Positions 7,920 to 15,096 of a stretch of 22,175 bases of DNA are shown in pieces. Position 1 is the first letter of the stretch; each line of letters begins with the position of its first letter. Source of the DNA: an uncultured Methanobrevibacter sp. (GTDB taxonomy: Archaea > Methanobacteriota > Methanobacteria > Methanobacteriales > Methanobacteriaceae); assembly GCA_905235495.1 (NCBI GenBank), contig CAJOMK010000012.1, positions 1-22,175 of the forward strand, in the 5' to 3' direction. Below the pieces are notes generated by a model, which searched no databases, was not told the origin of the DNA, and was given only the letters and a program-made list of their open reading frames with translations. Made by a program: the position numbers and the translations under genes.

Positions 7920-7986
7920 ATTACCACTCATAAATGAAGAAATTACATTTCTTCCATTTTGCAACCATATTATCACTCATAAATGA
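7915..7986 (-). repeat. duplicated translation-start region of the metallopeptidase gene
   Basis: The segment 7964-7986 recurs at 7915-7937 with 22 of 23 bases identical, offset 49 bp, and weaker similarity fills the rest of the unit. Each copy holds an SD-like GAGTGRT and an ATG. The upstream copy opens a frame of about 15-19 codons (MSDNMVAKWKK...) that stops in the downstream copy. The downstream copy opens the true gene (MSGNMVVKIEE). Confidence 0.8.
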
Positions 7987-8051
7987 GAAAAAAGTTTTGG
8001 TCAAGGTTTTGCGGTCCGAAGGGCCGGAAAAGCTTGGGCGAAAAGCTTGAA
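7987..8051. other. GC-richer intergenic segment with hairpin, terminator or interspersed-repeat candidate
   Basis: Between two minus-strand genes lies a segment of much higher GC than its flanks. CGGTCC (8012-8017) pairs with GGGCCG (8021-8026) around a GAA loop, with one G-U pair if read on the plus strand. AAAAGCTTG occurs twice, at about 8029 and 8041. On the minus strand the hairpin is followed about 20 bases later by T6 and could help end the helicase transcript. Its composition suggests a dispersed element; this cannot be tested here. Confidence 0.4.
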
Positions 8052-9962
8052 TTAAATTATCATATCATCATTGATTACAATAGCTTCCTTAAAGAACTCT
8101 GGAATCAATGACTTATACAAAGGACTCTTAAGAAGCATTTGAATGTCTGAATCCAAGATATAGGTTACACAGGAGTCGTCTTCTGCTCTCATTCCCCTTC
8201 CGTATGCCTGCATTAAGGTCATTGCAGTCTTATATGCATACCATCTTTGGTCCTTTTTCATTCTCATATGAACTTGCTTGTCTCCAAGATATGGGAATGG
8301 TATCTTATAGATTACCTGGAATCTGCACTTGTCATAAGGCAAATTAACACCTTCACTCATAGATGGGCTGACAAGGACCAATGGGTTTTCATCCTCTTCA
8401 AATAATTTCAATACCCTTTCCCTATTGTTGTTTCCATGAGCAATCAATCTTGTATTGTATAGATTATTGATGATATATTGTTGGCATTTGTAGCTGTGAG
8501 TATGAATCAGTCCTTTTTCTCCTTCATGCCTCTTTAAAATCTTCTGCAATATTTCAATTGACTTTGGAGCGGATTGCTTGACCCTATTTTTAGACATTTT
8601 TCCAGCTAAATTCAATTCGATCGGCCTTTTTTCAACTGAAAATGGACTGTCAACTTGAATGTGATAAACTTCACGTGGATCCAATCCTAACCATTTTGAA
8701 AACATCTTATGGGACAATATGGTTGCACTTAAGAATATTACAACATCCCCATGTTTGAAGAGGTAATCTTCAGCATAATGATTAACTCTAAGAGGCTTGA
8801 ATGACACTCCATTTTCATCTGCATCGATTACCCAGTTTCCTGGCTCTTTTTCAAGATTGGTTTTAAGAGACTTTAATTTTGAAATGGTGGAATTGATTCT
8901 GTCAGCCTTGTTTGTAGGTAACTCCTTAATCTCAATATCGGAATAATGACCTTGAATTGCATCAATTTCCATTATCCATTCACCCTTTTCATTGCTTTGA
9001 AGGGTTTGAGGACTTATGACCTTCTTAATGTCCTTTTCAAGCTGACGATTGTATAAGTTAATCTCCATTGTTTTCATCAGCTTATCTTCAATGTTATGTG
9101 CCTCGTCAAGAATCAATAAGGTTCTTTTTCCAAAGTGCTTTACATAATTCAGCTCCAAAATGGCATAATCATAATTCATCAATGTGATGGGTGAGTTGAT
9201 TGCATTAGCTTTCTGTTGCCAATAGCTACAGTGGTCATTAGTTTGGAAGAAAACATCTGCTCCAAAGGAATCTTGAAAAGCCAACTCACCTGTAAGTGTT
9301 GGATTTTTACTTATTCCATAAGGACAGAAGAACTTGGAATTTTTAGGTGATGTCTTACATGCACCCATATCACAGGTAACCTCCAATCCATCCTTTAGAC
9401 AATCAAAGTTTCCCCTACCTTTAACAATGGGAAAATCAAACTCATCTGCATATTGCTTTTGAAGCTGTTTTGTCATTGTTAGAATATATGCAGATTCATA
9501 CATACGAGCTAAGGTAGAAGCTACAGCGGATTTTCCTGTACCTGTACCTGCCTCCAGAATAATATACTTGTAACCTTTAGAAATTGCTTCTTCAATGTCT
9601 GCTATAATCTCTAATTGACCTTCCCTTGGATGTTCAAATGGGAAATTTTCTATAATCTGTTCTGGAATCTCCGGATACTCCTCTTTCAACCTGTCAATTA
9701 CCTCTTGAGGAAGGTCATGTTCTGCAATATCATATACTTCTGCAACTGGAAGGTCCAAATCTTCGCTAACGGTTATTGGTTTGCGATTCTCATATTGATA
9801 AAGACCTTTAGCACCTTTAGATTTTTTATTGTTTGAAGAAGAACTTTTAGACTTCTTTTCTTTTTTCTGATAAGGCTTTTTGGTTCTATCTGCAATGTAT
9901 TTTCCACATACGCAATTACTTTTAAGCATCCCACAATTTGGGCAAAATATTGAATTTGACAT
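8052..9962 (-). CDS. XPD/DinG-family Fe-S DNA helicase
   Basis: This 636-residue superfamily 2 helicase belongs to the XPD/Rad3/DinG group, which unwinds DNA 5'->3' in repair. An N-terminal zinc-ribbon-like motif has C7, C10, C17 and C19, followed by a Lys/Ser-rich linker (about 27-50). Then come Walker A GTGTGKSA (139-146, K144), four cysteines for the 4Fe-4S cluster (C188, C197, C202, C213) and the DEAH box (286-289). Motifs V/VI are SPSMSEGVNLP and QAYGRGMRAEDD in the C-terminal third. The Cys spacing resembles archaeal XPD, and the zinc-ribbon extension is an added feature. The start ATG 9962 lies about 27 bp behind a TATA box with no SD, pointing to a leaderless mRNA. Whether the closest relative is XPD or bacterial DinG cannot be decided by eye. 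Confidence 0.92.
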   Translation of the reverse strand: MSNSIFCPNCGMLKSNCVCGKYIADRTKKPYQKKEKKSKSSSSNNKKSKGAKGLYQYENRKPITVSEDLDLPVAEVYDIAEHDLPQEVIDRLKEEYPEIPEQIIENFPFEHPREGQLEIIADIEEAISKGYKYIILEAGTGTGKSAVASTLARMYESAYILTMTKQLQKQYADEFDFPIVKGRGNFDCLKDGLEVTCDMGACKTSPKNSKFFCPYGISKNPTLTGELAFQDSFGADVFFQTNDHCSYWQQKANAINSPITLMNYDYAILELNYVKHFGKRTLLILDEAHNIEDKLMKTMEINLYNRQLEKDIKKVISPQTLQSNEKGEWIMEIDAIQGHYSDIEIKELPTNKADRINSTISKLKSLKTNLEKEPGNWVIDADENGVSFKPLRVNHYAEDYLFKHGDVVIFLSATILSHKMFSKWLGLDPREVYHIQVDSPFSVEKRPIELNLAGKMSKNRVKQSAPKSIEILQKILKRHEGEKGLIHTHSYKCQQYIINNLYNTRLIAHGNNNRERVLKLFEEDENPLVLVSPSMSEGVNLPYDKCRFQVIYKIPFPYLGDKQVHMRMKKDQRWYAYKTAMTLMQAYGRGMRAEDDSCVTYILDSDIQMLLKSPLYKSLIPEFFKEAIVINDDMII

Positions 9963-9984
9963 TACAATTATATTAGAAATAAGT

Positions 9985-9996
9985 TATATAAAAAGG
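9985..9996 (-). promoter_or_regulatory. TATA box of the XPD/DinG-like helicase, leaderless mRNA likely
   Basis: TTTTATATAACT on the minus strand is centred about 27 bp before the ATG at 9962. Archaeal initiation about 25 bp downstream of box A would fall on or next to the start codon. No GGAGG-like site is present in between. Confidence 0.65.
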
Positions 9997-10225
9997 TTTT
10001 AGAAAGAGCGATTGAAAGGTAATATTTATGTAAAAAAATTGATTTGAGCTTATAAAATTGATTTTAATTGTGATATTTTAATTTTAATTGAAAAATCAAT
10101 GCAAATAGAATAAGATATAATGAAATAGAATGAAAAAAAGTTAAAAAAGTAGATAAAAAATAATTAAAAAATAAAGGAATAATTAATTAAAAAATAATGG
10201 AATAATTTTTTAAATAATTAATTAT
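9997..10225 (-). terminator. AT-rich spacer with oligo-T tracts behind msvR
   Basis: There is no gene in this spacer. Downstream of the msvR stop the minus strand has repeated T runs (T5-T7) between about 10130 and 10220, matching archaeal oligo-T termination. A 23-bp tandem repeat lies within it. Confidence 0.45.
10162..10207. repeat. 23-bp tandem repeat, two copies
   Basis: Segments 10162-10184 and 10185-10207 are head-to-tail copies differing at one base (ataaagg versus ataatgg). Each contains an A-rich run and GGAATAATT. The repeat lies 18 bp beyond the msvR stop, inside the probable terminator. Confidence 0.8.
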
Positions 10226-11023
10226 TTAGTAAGCAAAAGCTTCTCCATTTAGGGATTCCACTAAGAATTTACAGCAGTCATCACCCATGGTGAAACATTT
10301 GACTTCAGTTACATCAACATCCTTTTTAAGATAGTTTGCAAATAAAGATTCGAAAATACCTGCATCCAAGTAACAGGTGGGTTTTCCTTTCTTAGGAAGC
10401 AAACTGCATTCGAAACATTCATAAGAGGTAATGTTAATTATGTCGCCTAAATCAATTTCGAGTTTTCCTAAACCGTTGTCATCCCAGAATTGAACGATGT
10501 TGTCACAGAATTTGTTGATGTCATCATCATAAAGCTTTTCATACATTGCTGCACCGATGTTCTTACCTGATTGGTTCAATACAGGATTGATGTTGATTCC
10601 TTCTTGAATCAAGTTGGATCTTAAGGTGTGGAACAATAGGAAAGAGAACTTGAAGTTGTCTACATCCATAATGTTTTTAACCAAGAATTCAGCTTGTCTT
10701 TCTTCCAATTCCTTTTCATCTCCAGATTGGACTTCACCTAAGAATTTTGAATTGATATAGAAGATTTTCTTTCTATGGTCGTTAGCATCAAATCTGTAGC
10801 TAACGATTCCATCTTCTCTTAATGATTTCAAATGAACGGAAATTGTAGATTTGGATTTTCCAGTGTTTTTAACGATTTCATCAAATTCCATATCTGTATC
10901 TTTCAACATTGAAAGAATTGTTAATTTTACTGGACTTTTAACTACATTTACACCAAGCTCACCAGGAGCCTTTGCAAAAATTTGAATTGGTTTTGGTTGA
11001 ATAGTTTTTTCTTCATTTTCCAT
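10226..11023 (-). CDS. msvR: MsvR-type redox regulator (ArsR-like wHTH + V4R domain)
   Basis: This 265-residue regulator has an ArsR-like winged helix at about residues 28-92 (KSPVKLTILSMLK, KSKSTISVHLKSLREDGIVS). A C-terminal V4R (4-vinyl reductase-like) domain spans about 125-260. The V4R part carries seven cysteines, C173, C203, C206, C217, C243, C250 and C251, including the CFEC and DDCC motifs. MsvR is known in methanogens as a thiol-redox sensor that controls its own gene and the F420H2-oxidase operon. Here the upstream neighbour on the same strand is fprA, and TACGAA half-sites precede both genes. In Methanothermobacter the two genes are divergent; here they are in line. AGAGGG seven bases before the ATG supports the start. 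All key residues appear intact. Confidence 0.88.
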   Translation of the reverse strand: MENEEKTIQPKPIQIFAKAPGELGVNVVKSPVKLTILSMLKDTDMEFDEIVKNTGKSKSTISVHLKSLREDGIVSYRFDANDHRKKIFYINSKFLGEVQSGDEKELEERQAEFLVKNIMDVDNFKFSFLLFHTLRSNLIQEGININPVLNQSGKNIGAAMYEKLYDDDINKFCDNIVQFWDDNGLGKLEIDLGDIINITSYECFECSLLPKKGKPTCYLDAGIFESLFANYLKKDVDVTEVKCFTMGDDCCKFLVESLNGEAFAY

Positions 11024-11153
11024 TTTAAACCCTCTTAAAATAAAAATTTTAAAATAATGTATACATCTGTATAAAATTTAATAAAAAATTTAATAAATTT
11101 TAAACATGATATAAACAAAAAATTGTTTGATAATTATAGTATAAACTTTCTTA

Positions 11154-11163
11154 CTTATATACT
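11154..11163 (-). promoter_or_regulatory. probable TATA box of msvR
   Basis: AGTATATAAG reads on the minus strand with the TACGAA half-sites 45-130 bp upstream of it, giving a leader of about 105 nt. A second, closer candidate (TTTTATAC, 11069-11076) would give a leader of about 22 nt. The choice needs 5'-end mapping. Confidence 0.4.
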
Positions 11164-11205
11164 TGTTCTTATGTTTACAAAATGTTTTATTAACTTAGAT
11201 TTTAG

Positions 11206-11293
11206 TACGAATTGTTTTTAAAAATTATATGGTTTTTAAGATAAAAATACGAACATTCGTTATAAAATATCTAAAATAAGGGAAGAATACGAA
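11206..11293. promoter_or_regulatory. cluster of MsvR-like operator half-sites upstream of msvR
   Basis: TACGAA occurs at 11206-11211, 11248-11253 and 11288-11293, spaced 42 and 40 bp, close to four helical turns. The middle one faces TTCGTT (11256-11261), forming ACGAA-N2-TTCGT. Published MsvR sites use TTCGTA-N4-TACGAA, so the half-site word is the same but the arrangement differs. The whole 11024-11429 spacer holds no gene. Confidence 0.65.
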
Positions 11294-11354
11294 CAAATTT
11301 AAAAAAATAACCTGTGTTAGATAGTTTTAAAAATAAATAAAAAAAGTGTATTCA

Positions 11355-11430
11355 TAAGAAAATTGATTTTGAAAACTTCTTATAAAATTTTCTTACAAAT
11401 ACTTAATTTAGATCATTGAAAATCTGATCT
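11355..11430 (-). terminator. inverted repeats behind fprA, possible terminator
   Basis: A 6-bp inverted repeat, AGATCA (11410-11415) with TGATCT (11425-11430), starts at the fprA stop. A 10-bp one, TAAGAAAATT (11355-11364) with AATTTTCTTA (11386-11395), lies further on. Either could form a hairpin in the minus-strand transcript, with T-rich DNA between and after them. Confidence 0.4.
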
Positions 11431-12726
11431 TAAAGTTCTAATTTTTTAGCTTCTTCAACTAATTTTTGACCTAATTTGAAGCTGGTGTCATCGTCTTCAC
11501 CATCAGGTAAGTAGTAGATTTCCTGTTGGTCAAGAACTTCGAAACCACAGTCAGCGAGTTCGTTTGCGATGAAAACTACAGCTCCACCTCTTCCTCCCAT
11601 GGAACCGAAGGTGACAGCAGGTCTTTTGAATCCAGTTCTGTTGAAATGGAGACCTTTCAAGTAGTAGATGATGTCACCAATACTTGGGAATGGGAAGTCG
11701 TTGATGGTTGGAATACCGAAAGCAACTGCCTTACTGGTTAAGATGCTTTTTACGATTTCGCTTCTTTCATCTTCATGCAAGAAGTACATTTCCACATCGT
11801 ACCCTTCTGCAATGATTCCTTCAGCAACTTCATGAGCCATTTTTTGGGTAGAATAGTGCATGGTATCGTAAACAATGTTTACTTTGTCTTCTGCTCTTTT
11901 ACCAGTTGCCCAGTCACTGTAAGCACCGATAATTTTCATTGTATCAGTCCAGATTTGTCCGTGGGAAGGAGCAATCATTTTAACTTGTTCTAAAAGGCCT
12001 AATTCAATGATTTCATCAAATTTGTTAAGTACTTTTTTACTGAGTGGGGTAATCAAGTTACCGTAGAATTTTTGTGCTGCATCCATAAGAACAACTTCTG
12101 GAATGTCAGTGTCAAATCTTTTAGCAAAACATAAGTGTTGGCCAAATGCATCGTTAGGGAATAAGATTCCATCTTCTGCAAGTAAGGTGAATATGCTGTC
12201 AGGCCAGTGAAGCAAGAAAGCATCTAAGAATGCTAATGTTTTACCGCCTAAGTCAAGTGCATCTCCAGTTCCAACGATGCTGAAGTCTGCACCTTCTAAT
12301 TTAGGGTAGTGTCTGAGTAATCCGCCTTGAGCGATTTTACTGCAGTAAATTGGTGCATCGAATTTTTTTTCCATAAGTCGTATAAGACACCACTGTGGTC
12401 TTTTTCTACGTGGTTTTGAACAATGTAGTCTACTTTCATTTTCTCTGCCTTCTTGTTCAAATGCGTCTTCGATACGAGCCATCATTTCTTCAGTTTTTCC
12501 AGGATAAGCGTTATCGATAATAACGGTTGCACCAGGCACCGGATTGCCGTTCTCATCAGTGTTTTTCCGGATAAGCGTTATCGATAATAGCTACCTTTTC
12601 ACCAAATACAATGTATGCATTGTAAGTGGTTCCATCTAAAGTGTATCCGTGGTAAGATCTTAAGTCCCAATCAAGTACACCAATCCAGTATACTTCATCA
12701 CCTATTTTTTGTGCTTTTGCTTTCAT
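11430..12726 (-). pseudogene. fprA: F420H2 oxidase FprA (diiron flavoprotein), broken in three places
   Basis: The translation matches FprA, which reduces O2 to water with F420H2. The N-terminus is DGTTYNAYIVFGEKVAIIDNAYP, a lactamase-like core follows with LLHWPDSIFTLLAEDGILF, and the C-terminal flavodoxin domain has VNIVYDTMHYSTQKMA and FGSMGGRGGAV. From ATG 12726 (SD AGAGGAAT) the frame ends at a TGA near 12554 because of a 67-bp partial duplication with foreign-looking sequence. A second shift at A4 (12439-12442) and a third at A8 (12363-12370) leave the intervening bases out of frame. That segment encodes the diiron ligands NHVEKDHSG (12390-12415). Removing 67+1+2 bases gives 408 residues, the usual FprA length. 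Core substitutions (LDAFLLHW, ILFPNDAF, INDFPFPS) also look like decay. It may be a dying paralogue. Sequencing error at the two A runs is possible, but not for the duplication. Confidence 0.85.
12502..12589 (-). repeat. 67-bp partial tandem duplication within fprA
   Basis: The 21-bp word at 12502-12522 (ggataagcg...gataata) recurs exactly at 12569-12589, and similarity continues into the flanking CAGT-T5-CC. The sequence between the copies contains a GC-richer stretch that reads TDENGNPVPGATV in the frame of the downstream part. This is unlike FprA and resembles the start of Ig-like domains in adhesin-like proteins. The period is not a multiple of three, so the frame breaks. Confidence 0.85.
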
Positions 12727-12748
12727 TTTAATTCCTCTAATATTCAAT

Positions 12749-12765
12749 TACATAAATTTTATGTA
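12749..12765. promoter_or_regulatory. palindrome in the fprA leader
   Basis: TACATAAATTTTATGTA is a near-perfect inverted repeat lying 22 bp before the fprA ATG, in the predicted 5' leader. It could be an RNA hairpin or a regulator site. Such palindromes arise by chance in AT-rich DNA. Confidence 0.3.
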
Positions 12766-12814
12766 TTACATTTAGATTACATTTTAGCAATTTTTCATAA
12801 CTAAGTATTATTAG

Positions 12815-12884
12815 TTCGTAAATGCTTAAACATTAATTTGATATATTTTTCTATATATAAAGTTTTGGTTTTATATGATACGAA
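12815..12884 (-). promoter_or_regulatory. fprA promoter: TATA box flanked by MsvR-like half-sites
   Basis: CTTTATATATAG (minus strand, 12851-12862) is a strong box A, predicting transcription from about 12830 and a leader of about 100 nt. TACGAA at 12879-12884 lies just upstream of it and TTCGTA at 12815-12820 just downstream of the expected start. These are the same half-site words as before msvR. Repression by occupying both sides of the promoter is an inference. Confidence 0.65.
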
Positions 12885-12923
12885 CAAAAAATATTGTTAA
12901 AAAAATATAAAATTGCAATTAAT

Positions 12924-14081
12924 CTAAAATGGAGTGCCGACTAAACCGACAACAAGACTAACCACAATTATGATTCCCATAAAGAAAGACATGAAAGTTA
13001 CAATTGGCTTATAAGACCCTTCCGGCATGATATAAGACAATAGGTTCTCAAATAAATATCCTCCATCCAATGGCTTCATAGGAAGCAAGTTAAATGTGCC
13101 GATTGCAAAGTTGAGGAAGTAAATCCAAAAGAGTAGATTGCTTAAAGGCATTAAAATCCATAATAAAGGACTATAAAATTGATTGTCATAAGGTTCGGCG
13201 ATGACATTGTGTGACTGCACTTGAATGCCCATGAATCCTAAGGACTTGTTCATTGGATTTGTCTTCAATTGAAAACTATAAGCTCCTTGATCCGTTTGTA
13301 GATTTACAGTTTCATTTGGCCTTAAAGTTGTTATTGCCTCTTGGTAAGATGCTGAATCGTTGACTGTAACATTATTAATTCCTTTGATTAACATTCCTTC
13401 AGACAAATAATTGATTGCATTTCCTCCTTCTGTTAATCTGCTGATTTGAACACCATCCTCTTCAAAGACAACAGGCATGATAAAGGAAGATATGATTAAC
13501 ATAAAGACCAATGCAATTGCTGCCAAAGTCAAATTCGCCATAGACCCCGCTACATAAATCCTCATTTTAGCAGGACGGCTCAATTCATTCAACTCCTCAT
13601 CATCAGGTTCAACAAAAGCTCCTGGAAGAATCGCAAACAATAAGAGACCAATGGATTTCAAGCCTATCTTTTCCACTCTTGCCAATATTCCATGACTGAA
13701 TTCGTGAACAATCAAAACTGTTGCAAGAGCAATGAGACCGCTTAGCAATGGAATGAATATTGGAGACCCTGGAACTTCAACACCTGGAACAACCAAACTG
13801 ACTGTAGGTGCATCCCTAAGTGTTTTAAGGGAATATGCCAAAGCTCCAGCCATAAGAACCATAAATCCTGCAGAGATTACAATCCCCGCATTCATATATC
13901 CTCTCCAAAATCTAGGAGCCCTATTGGCTAACCTATCAATGAATCCTCTTAATCTTTGAGTTTTCCACATCAAAAGAGGGAAGTTTACTTCAACTCCATG
14001 ATTAGTGAGATAATCCTTAAATACAATTGCAATAACCCAAATAAGTATAAAGGCTATTACATAATACCATATACCATTCAT
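12924..14081 (-). CDS. M50-family intramembrane metalloprotease (site-2 protease type) with PDZ domain
   Basis: This is a 385-residue polytopic membrane protease. TM1 is at about residues 4-22 and TM2 at about 66-86. The zinc motif HEFSH (H126-E127...H130) lies in a hydrophobic segment starting near 105. A TM segment spans about 177-201, a PDZ-like domain about 208-285 (GMLIKGINNVTVNDSASYQEAI), and the third-ligand motif is LLPMKPLDGG (D339) in a late TM segment. A last TM is at about 357-380. It probably cleaves membrane-bound regulators or leftover signal peptides; the substrate is unknown. The gene is transcribed divergently from the secreted protein at 14347. No good SD precedes ATG 14081 (only TGTGTT), so a short leader from a TATA-like tract at 14110-14124 is possible. 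Confidence 0.9.
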   Translation of the reverse strand: MNGIWYYVIAFILIWVIAIVFKDYLTNHGVEVNFPLLMWKTQRLRGFIDRLANRAPRFWRGYMNAGIVISAGFMVLMAGALAYSLKTLRDAPTVSLVVPGVEVPGSPIFIPLLSGLIALATVLIVHEFSHGILARVEKIGLKSIGLLLFAILPGAFVEPDDEELNELSRPAKMRIYVAGSMANLTLAAIALVFMLIISSFIMPVVFEEDGVQISRLTEGGNAINYLSEGMLIKGINNVTVNDSASYQEAITTLRPNETVNLQTDQGAYSFQLKTNPMNKSLGFMGIQVQSHNVIAEPYDNQFYSPLLWILMPLSNLLFWIYFLNFAIGTFNLLPMKPLDGGYLFENLLSYIMPEGSYKPIVTFMSFFMGIIIVVSLVVGLVGTPF

Positions 14082-14299
14082 ATTAACACATTGATAATTT
14101 TTAAAAGTTTTAATTATAAAAGATTTATTTTTAAAAACTTTTATTTATAAATAATCCATCTTTAATAAATTTTAATAGATTTATTTAATTGAATAATATT
14201 AAGTTTTCATAATATAAAAAACTAATTATTTAAACTATAAAGTATTAAATGATAATCTCCATTAACAGTTTAATGAAATAAAACATTTTTTTAATAATA

Positions 14300-14307
14300 T
14301 TTATATA
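14300..14307 (+). promoter_or_regulatory. TATA box of the secreted protein gene
   Basis: TTTATATA is the archaeal box A consensus, with initiation expected near 14328. AGAGGA (14334-14339) is the ribosome site eight bases before ATG 14347. The rest of the 14082-14346 divergent spacer is AT-rich with no gene. Confidence 0.7.
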
Positions 14308-14346
14308 CTATAAAACATATTAAAATATATAATAGAGGAATAAAAT

Positions 14347-15012
14347 ATGAATAAAAAAATTATTTTTTTAATATATGTAATAGGGATTATAGCACTTTTG
14401 GCAATTGGTACAACAAGTGCTAAAAATAGTGATATGGACACTTCAGATTGGGTGAACATTACTGTAAATAATGTCAGTTTCCAGATTCCTCCAGAGTATA
14501 CTGGAGGAAATGAATGGAATAGCGGTTATCTCTTAACCAATGTATTCACATTTGGACTTGTAACTTTGGATAATGATAAATCACTTAGAAACAATTATGG
14601 TTATGAATCTACCCTTGATGAGCTTTATGATGCTGAAGAGTTAGAAATTGACGGACATCATGCTGTAGCATTTTATAGTCATAGAAGCATAGTGGACCAT
14701 GATGTGACTTATCTTTATTTTGAATCCAACAAGACATTCTATGCATTGAGCTATGATGGAAATGATGTGAATGATACAATTAAAAAGATTGTTTCTTATA
14801 GTCCTAAATCCAAGTTCACAAAAGAAAAATTTGATGAAAAATTAAATAAGATGCAGGATGATTATATTGAGGAGCAAAGGGAATACGAGGAAGCATATGC
14901 TTATGATGAAGGTTATAATAATGGATATTCCCAAGGAGCCATGAACAGCAGAAATAATCACGATGACTACTTTGCATACTACTTATTCTATAGACTATTA
15001 ACGACCATATAA
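14347..15012 (+). CDS. secreted protein of unknown function, 221 aa
   Basis: This is the only protein gene on the plus strand. A classical signal peptide occupies residues 1-25 (NKK, hydrophobic IIFLIYVIGIIALLAIG, then TTSAKNS), with likely cleavage after TTSA. The mature part begins with a beta-rich domain (WVNITVNNVSFQIPPEYTGG, NVFTFGLVTLDND, HHAVAFYSHRS, KTFYALSYDGN, about 35-150). A charged helix (KEKFDEKLNKMQDDYIEEQREYEEA, about 158-182) and a Y/N/D-rich tail follow. No cysteine, lipobox or C-terminal anchor is seen. Four N-x-S/T sites offer possible N-glycosylation. It has its own promoter and terminator, so it is a single-gene unit. Small secreted proteins with an N-terminal IPPEY-like strand are, I believe, common in Methanobrevibacter, but I cannot name the family. 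Confidence 0.85.
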   Translation: MNKKIIFLIYVIGIIALLAIGTTSAKNSDMDTSDWVNITVNNVSFQIPPEYTGGNEWNSGYLLTNVFTFGLVTLDNDKSLRNNYGYESTLDELYDAEELEIDGHHAVAFYSHRSIVDHDVTYLYFESNKTFYALSYDGNDVNDTIKKIVSYSPKSKFTKEKFDEKLNKMQDDYIEEQREYEEAYAYDEGYNNGYSQGAMNSRNNHDDYFAYYLFYRLLTTI

Positions 15013-15047
15013 AAAAATAGAATAAAAAATTAATAATAAAAATAGCA

Positions 15048-15084
15048 GATAAGAATTGAAAAATTCTTATCAAATTCTTTTTTT
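15048..15084. terminator. bidirectional terminator between the secreted-protein gene and moeA
   Basis: GATAAGAATT (15048-15057) and AATTCTTATC (15062-15071) form a perfect 10-bp stem with a GAAA loop. T7 (15078-15084) follows on the plus strand, and T5 follows the hairpin on the minus strand. It lies between two convergent genes and can serve both. Confidence 0.8.
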
Positions 15085-15096
15085 CAAAGTTTTAAA

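Noticed and set aside
11526..11993. Plus-strand open frames inside fprA
   Set aside because: Ser/Thr/Val-rich shadows of the minus-strand coding frame without start signals.
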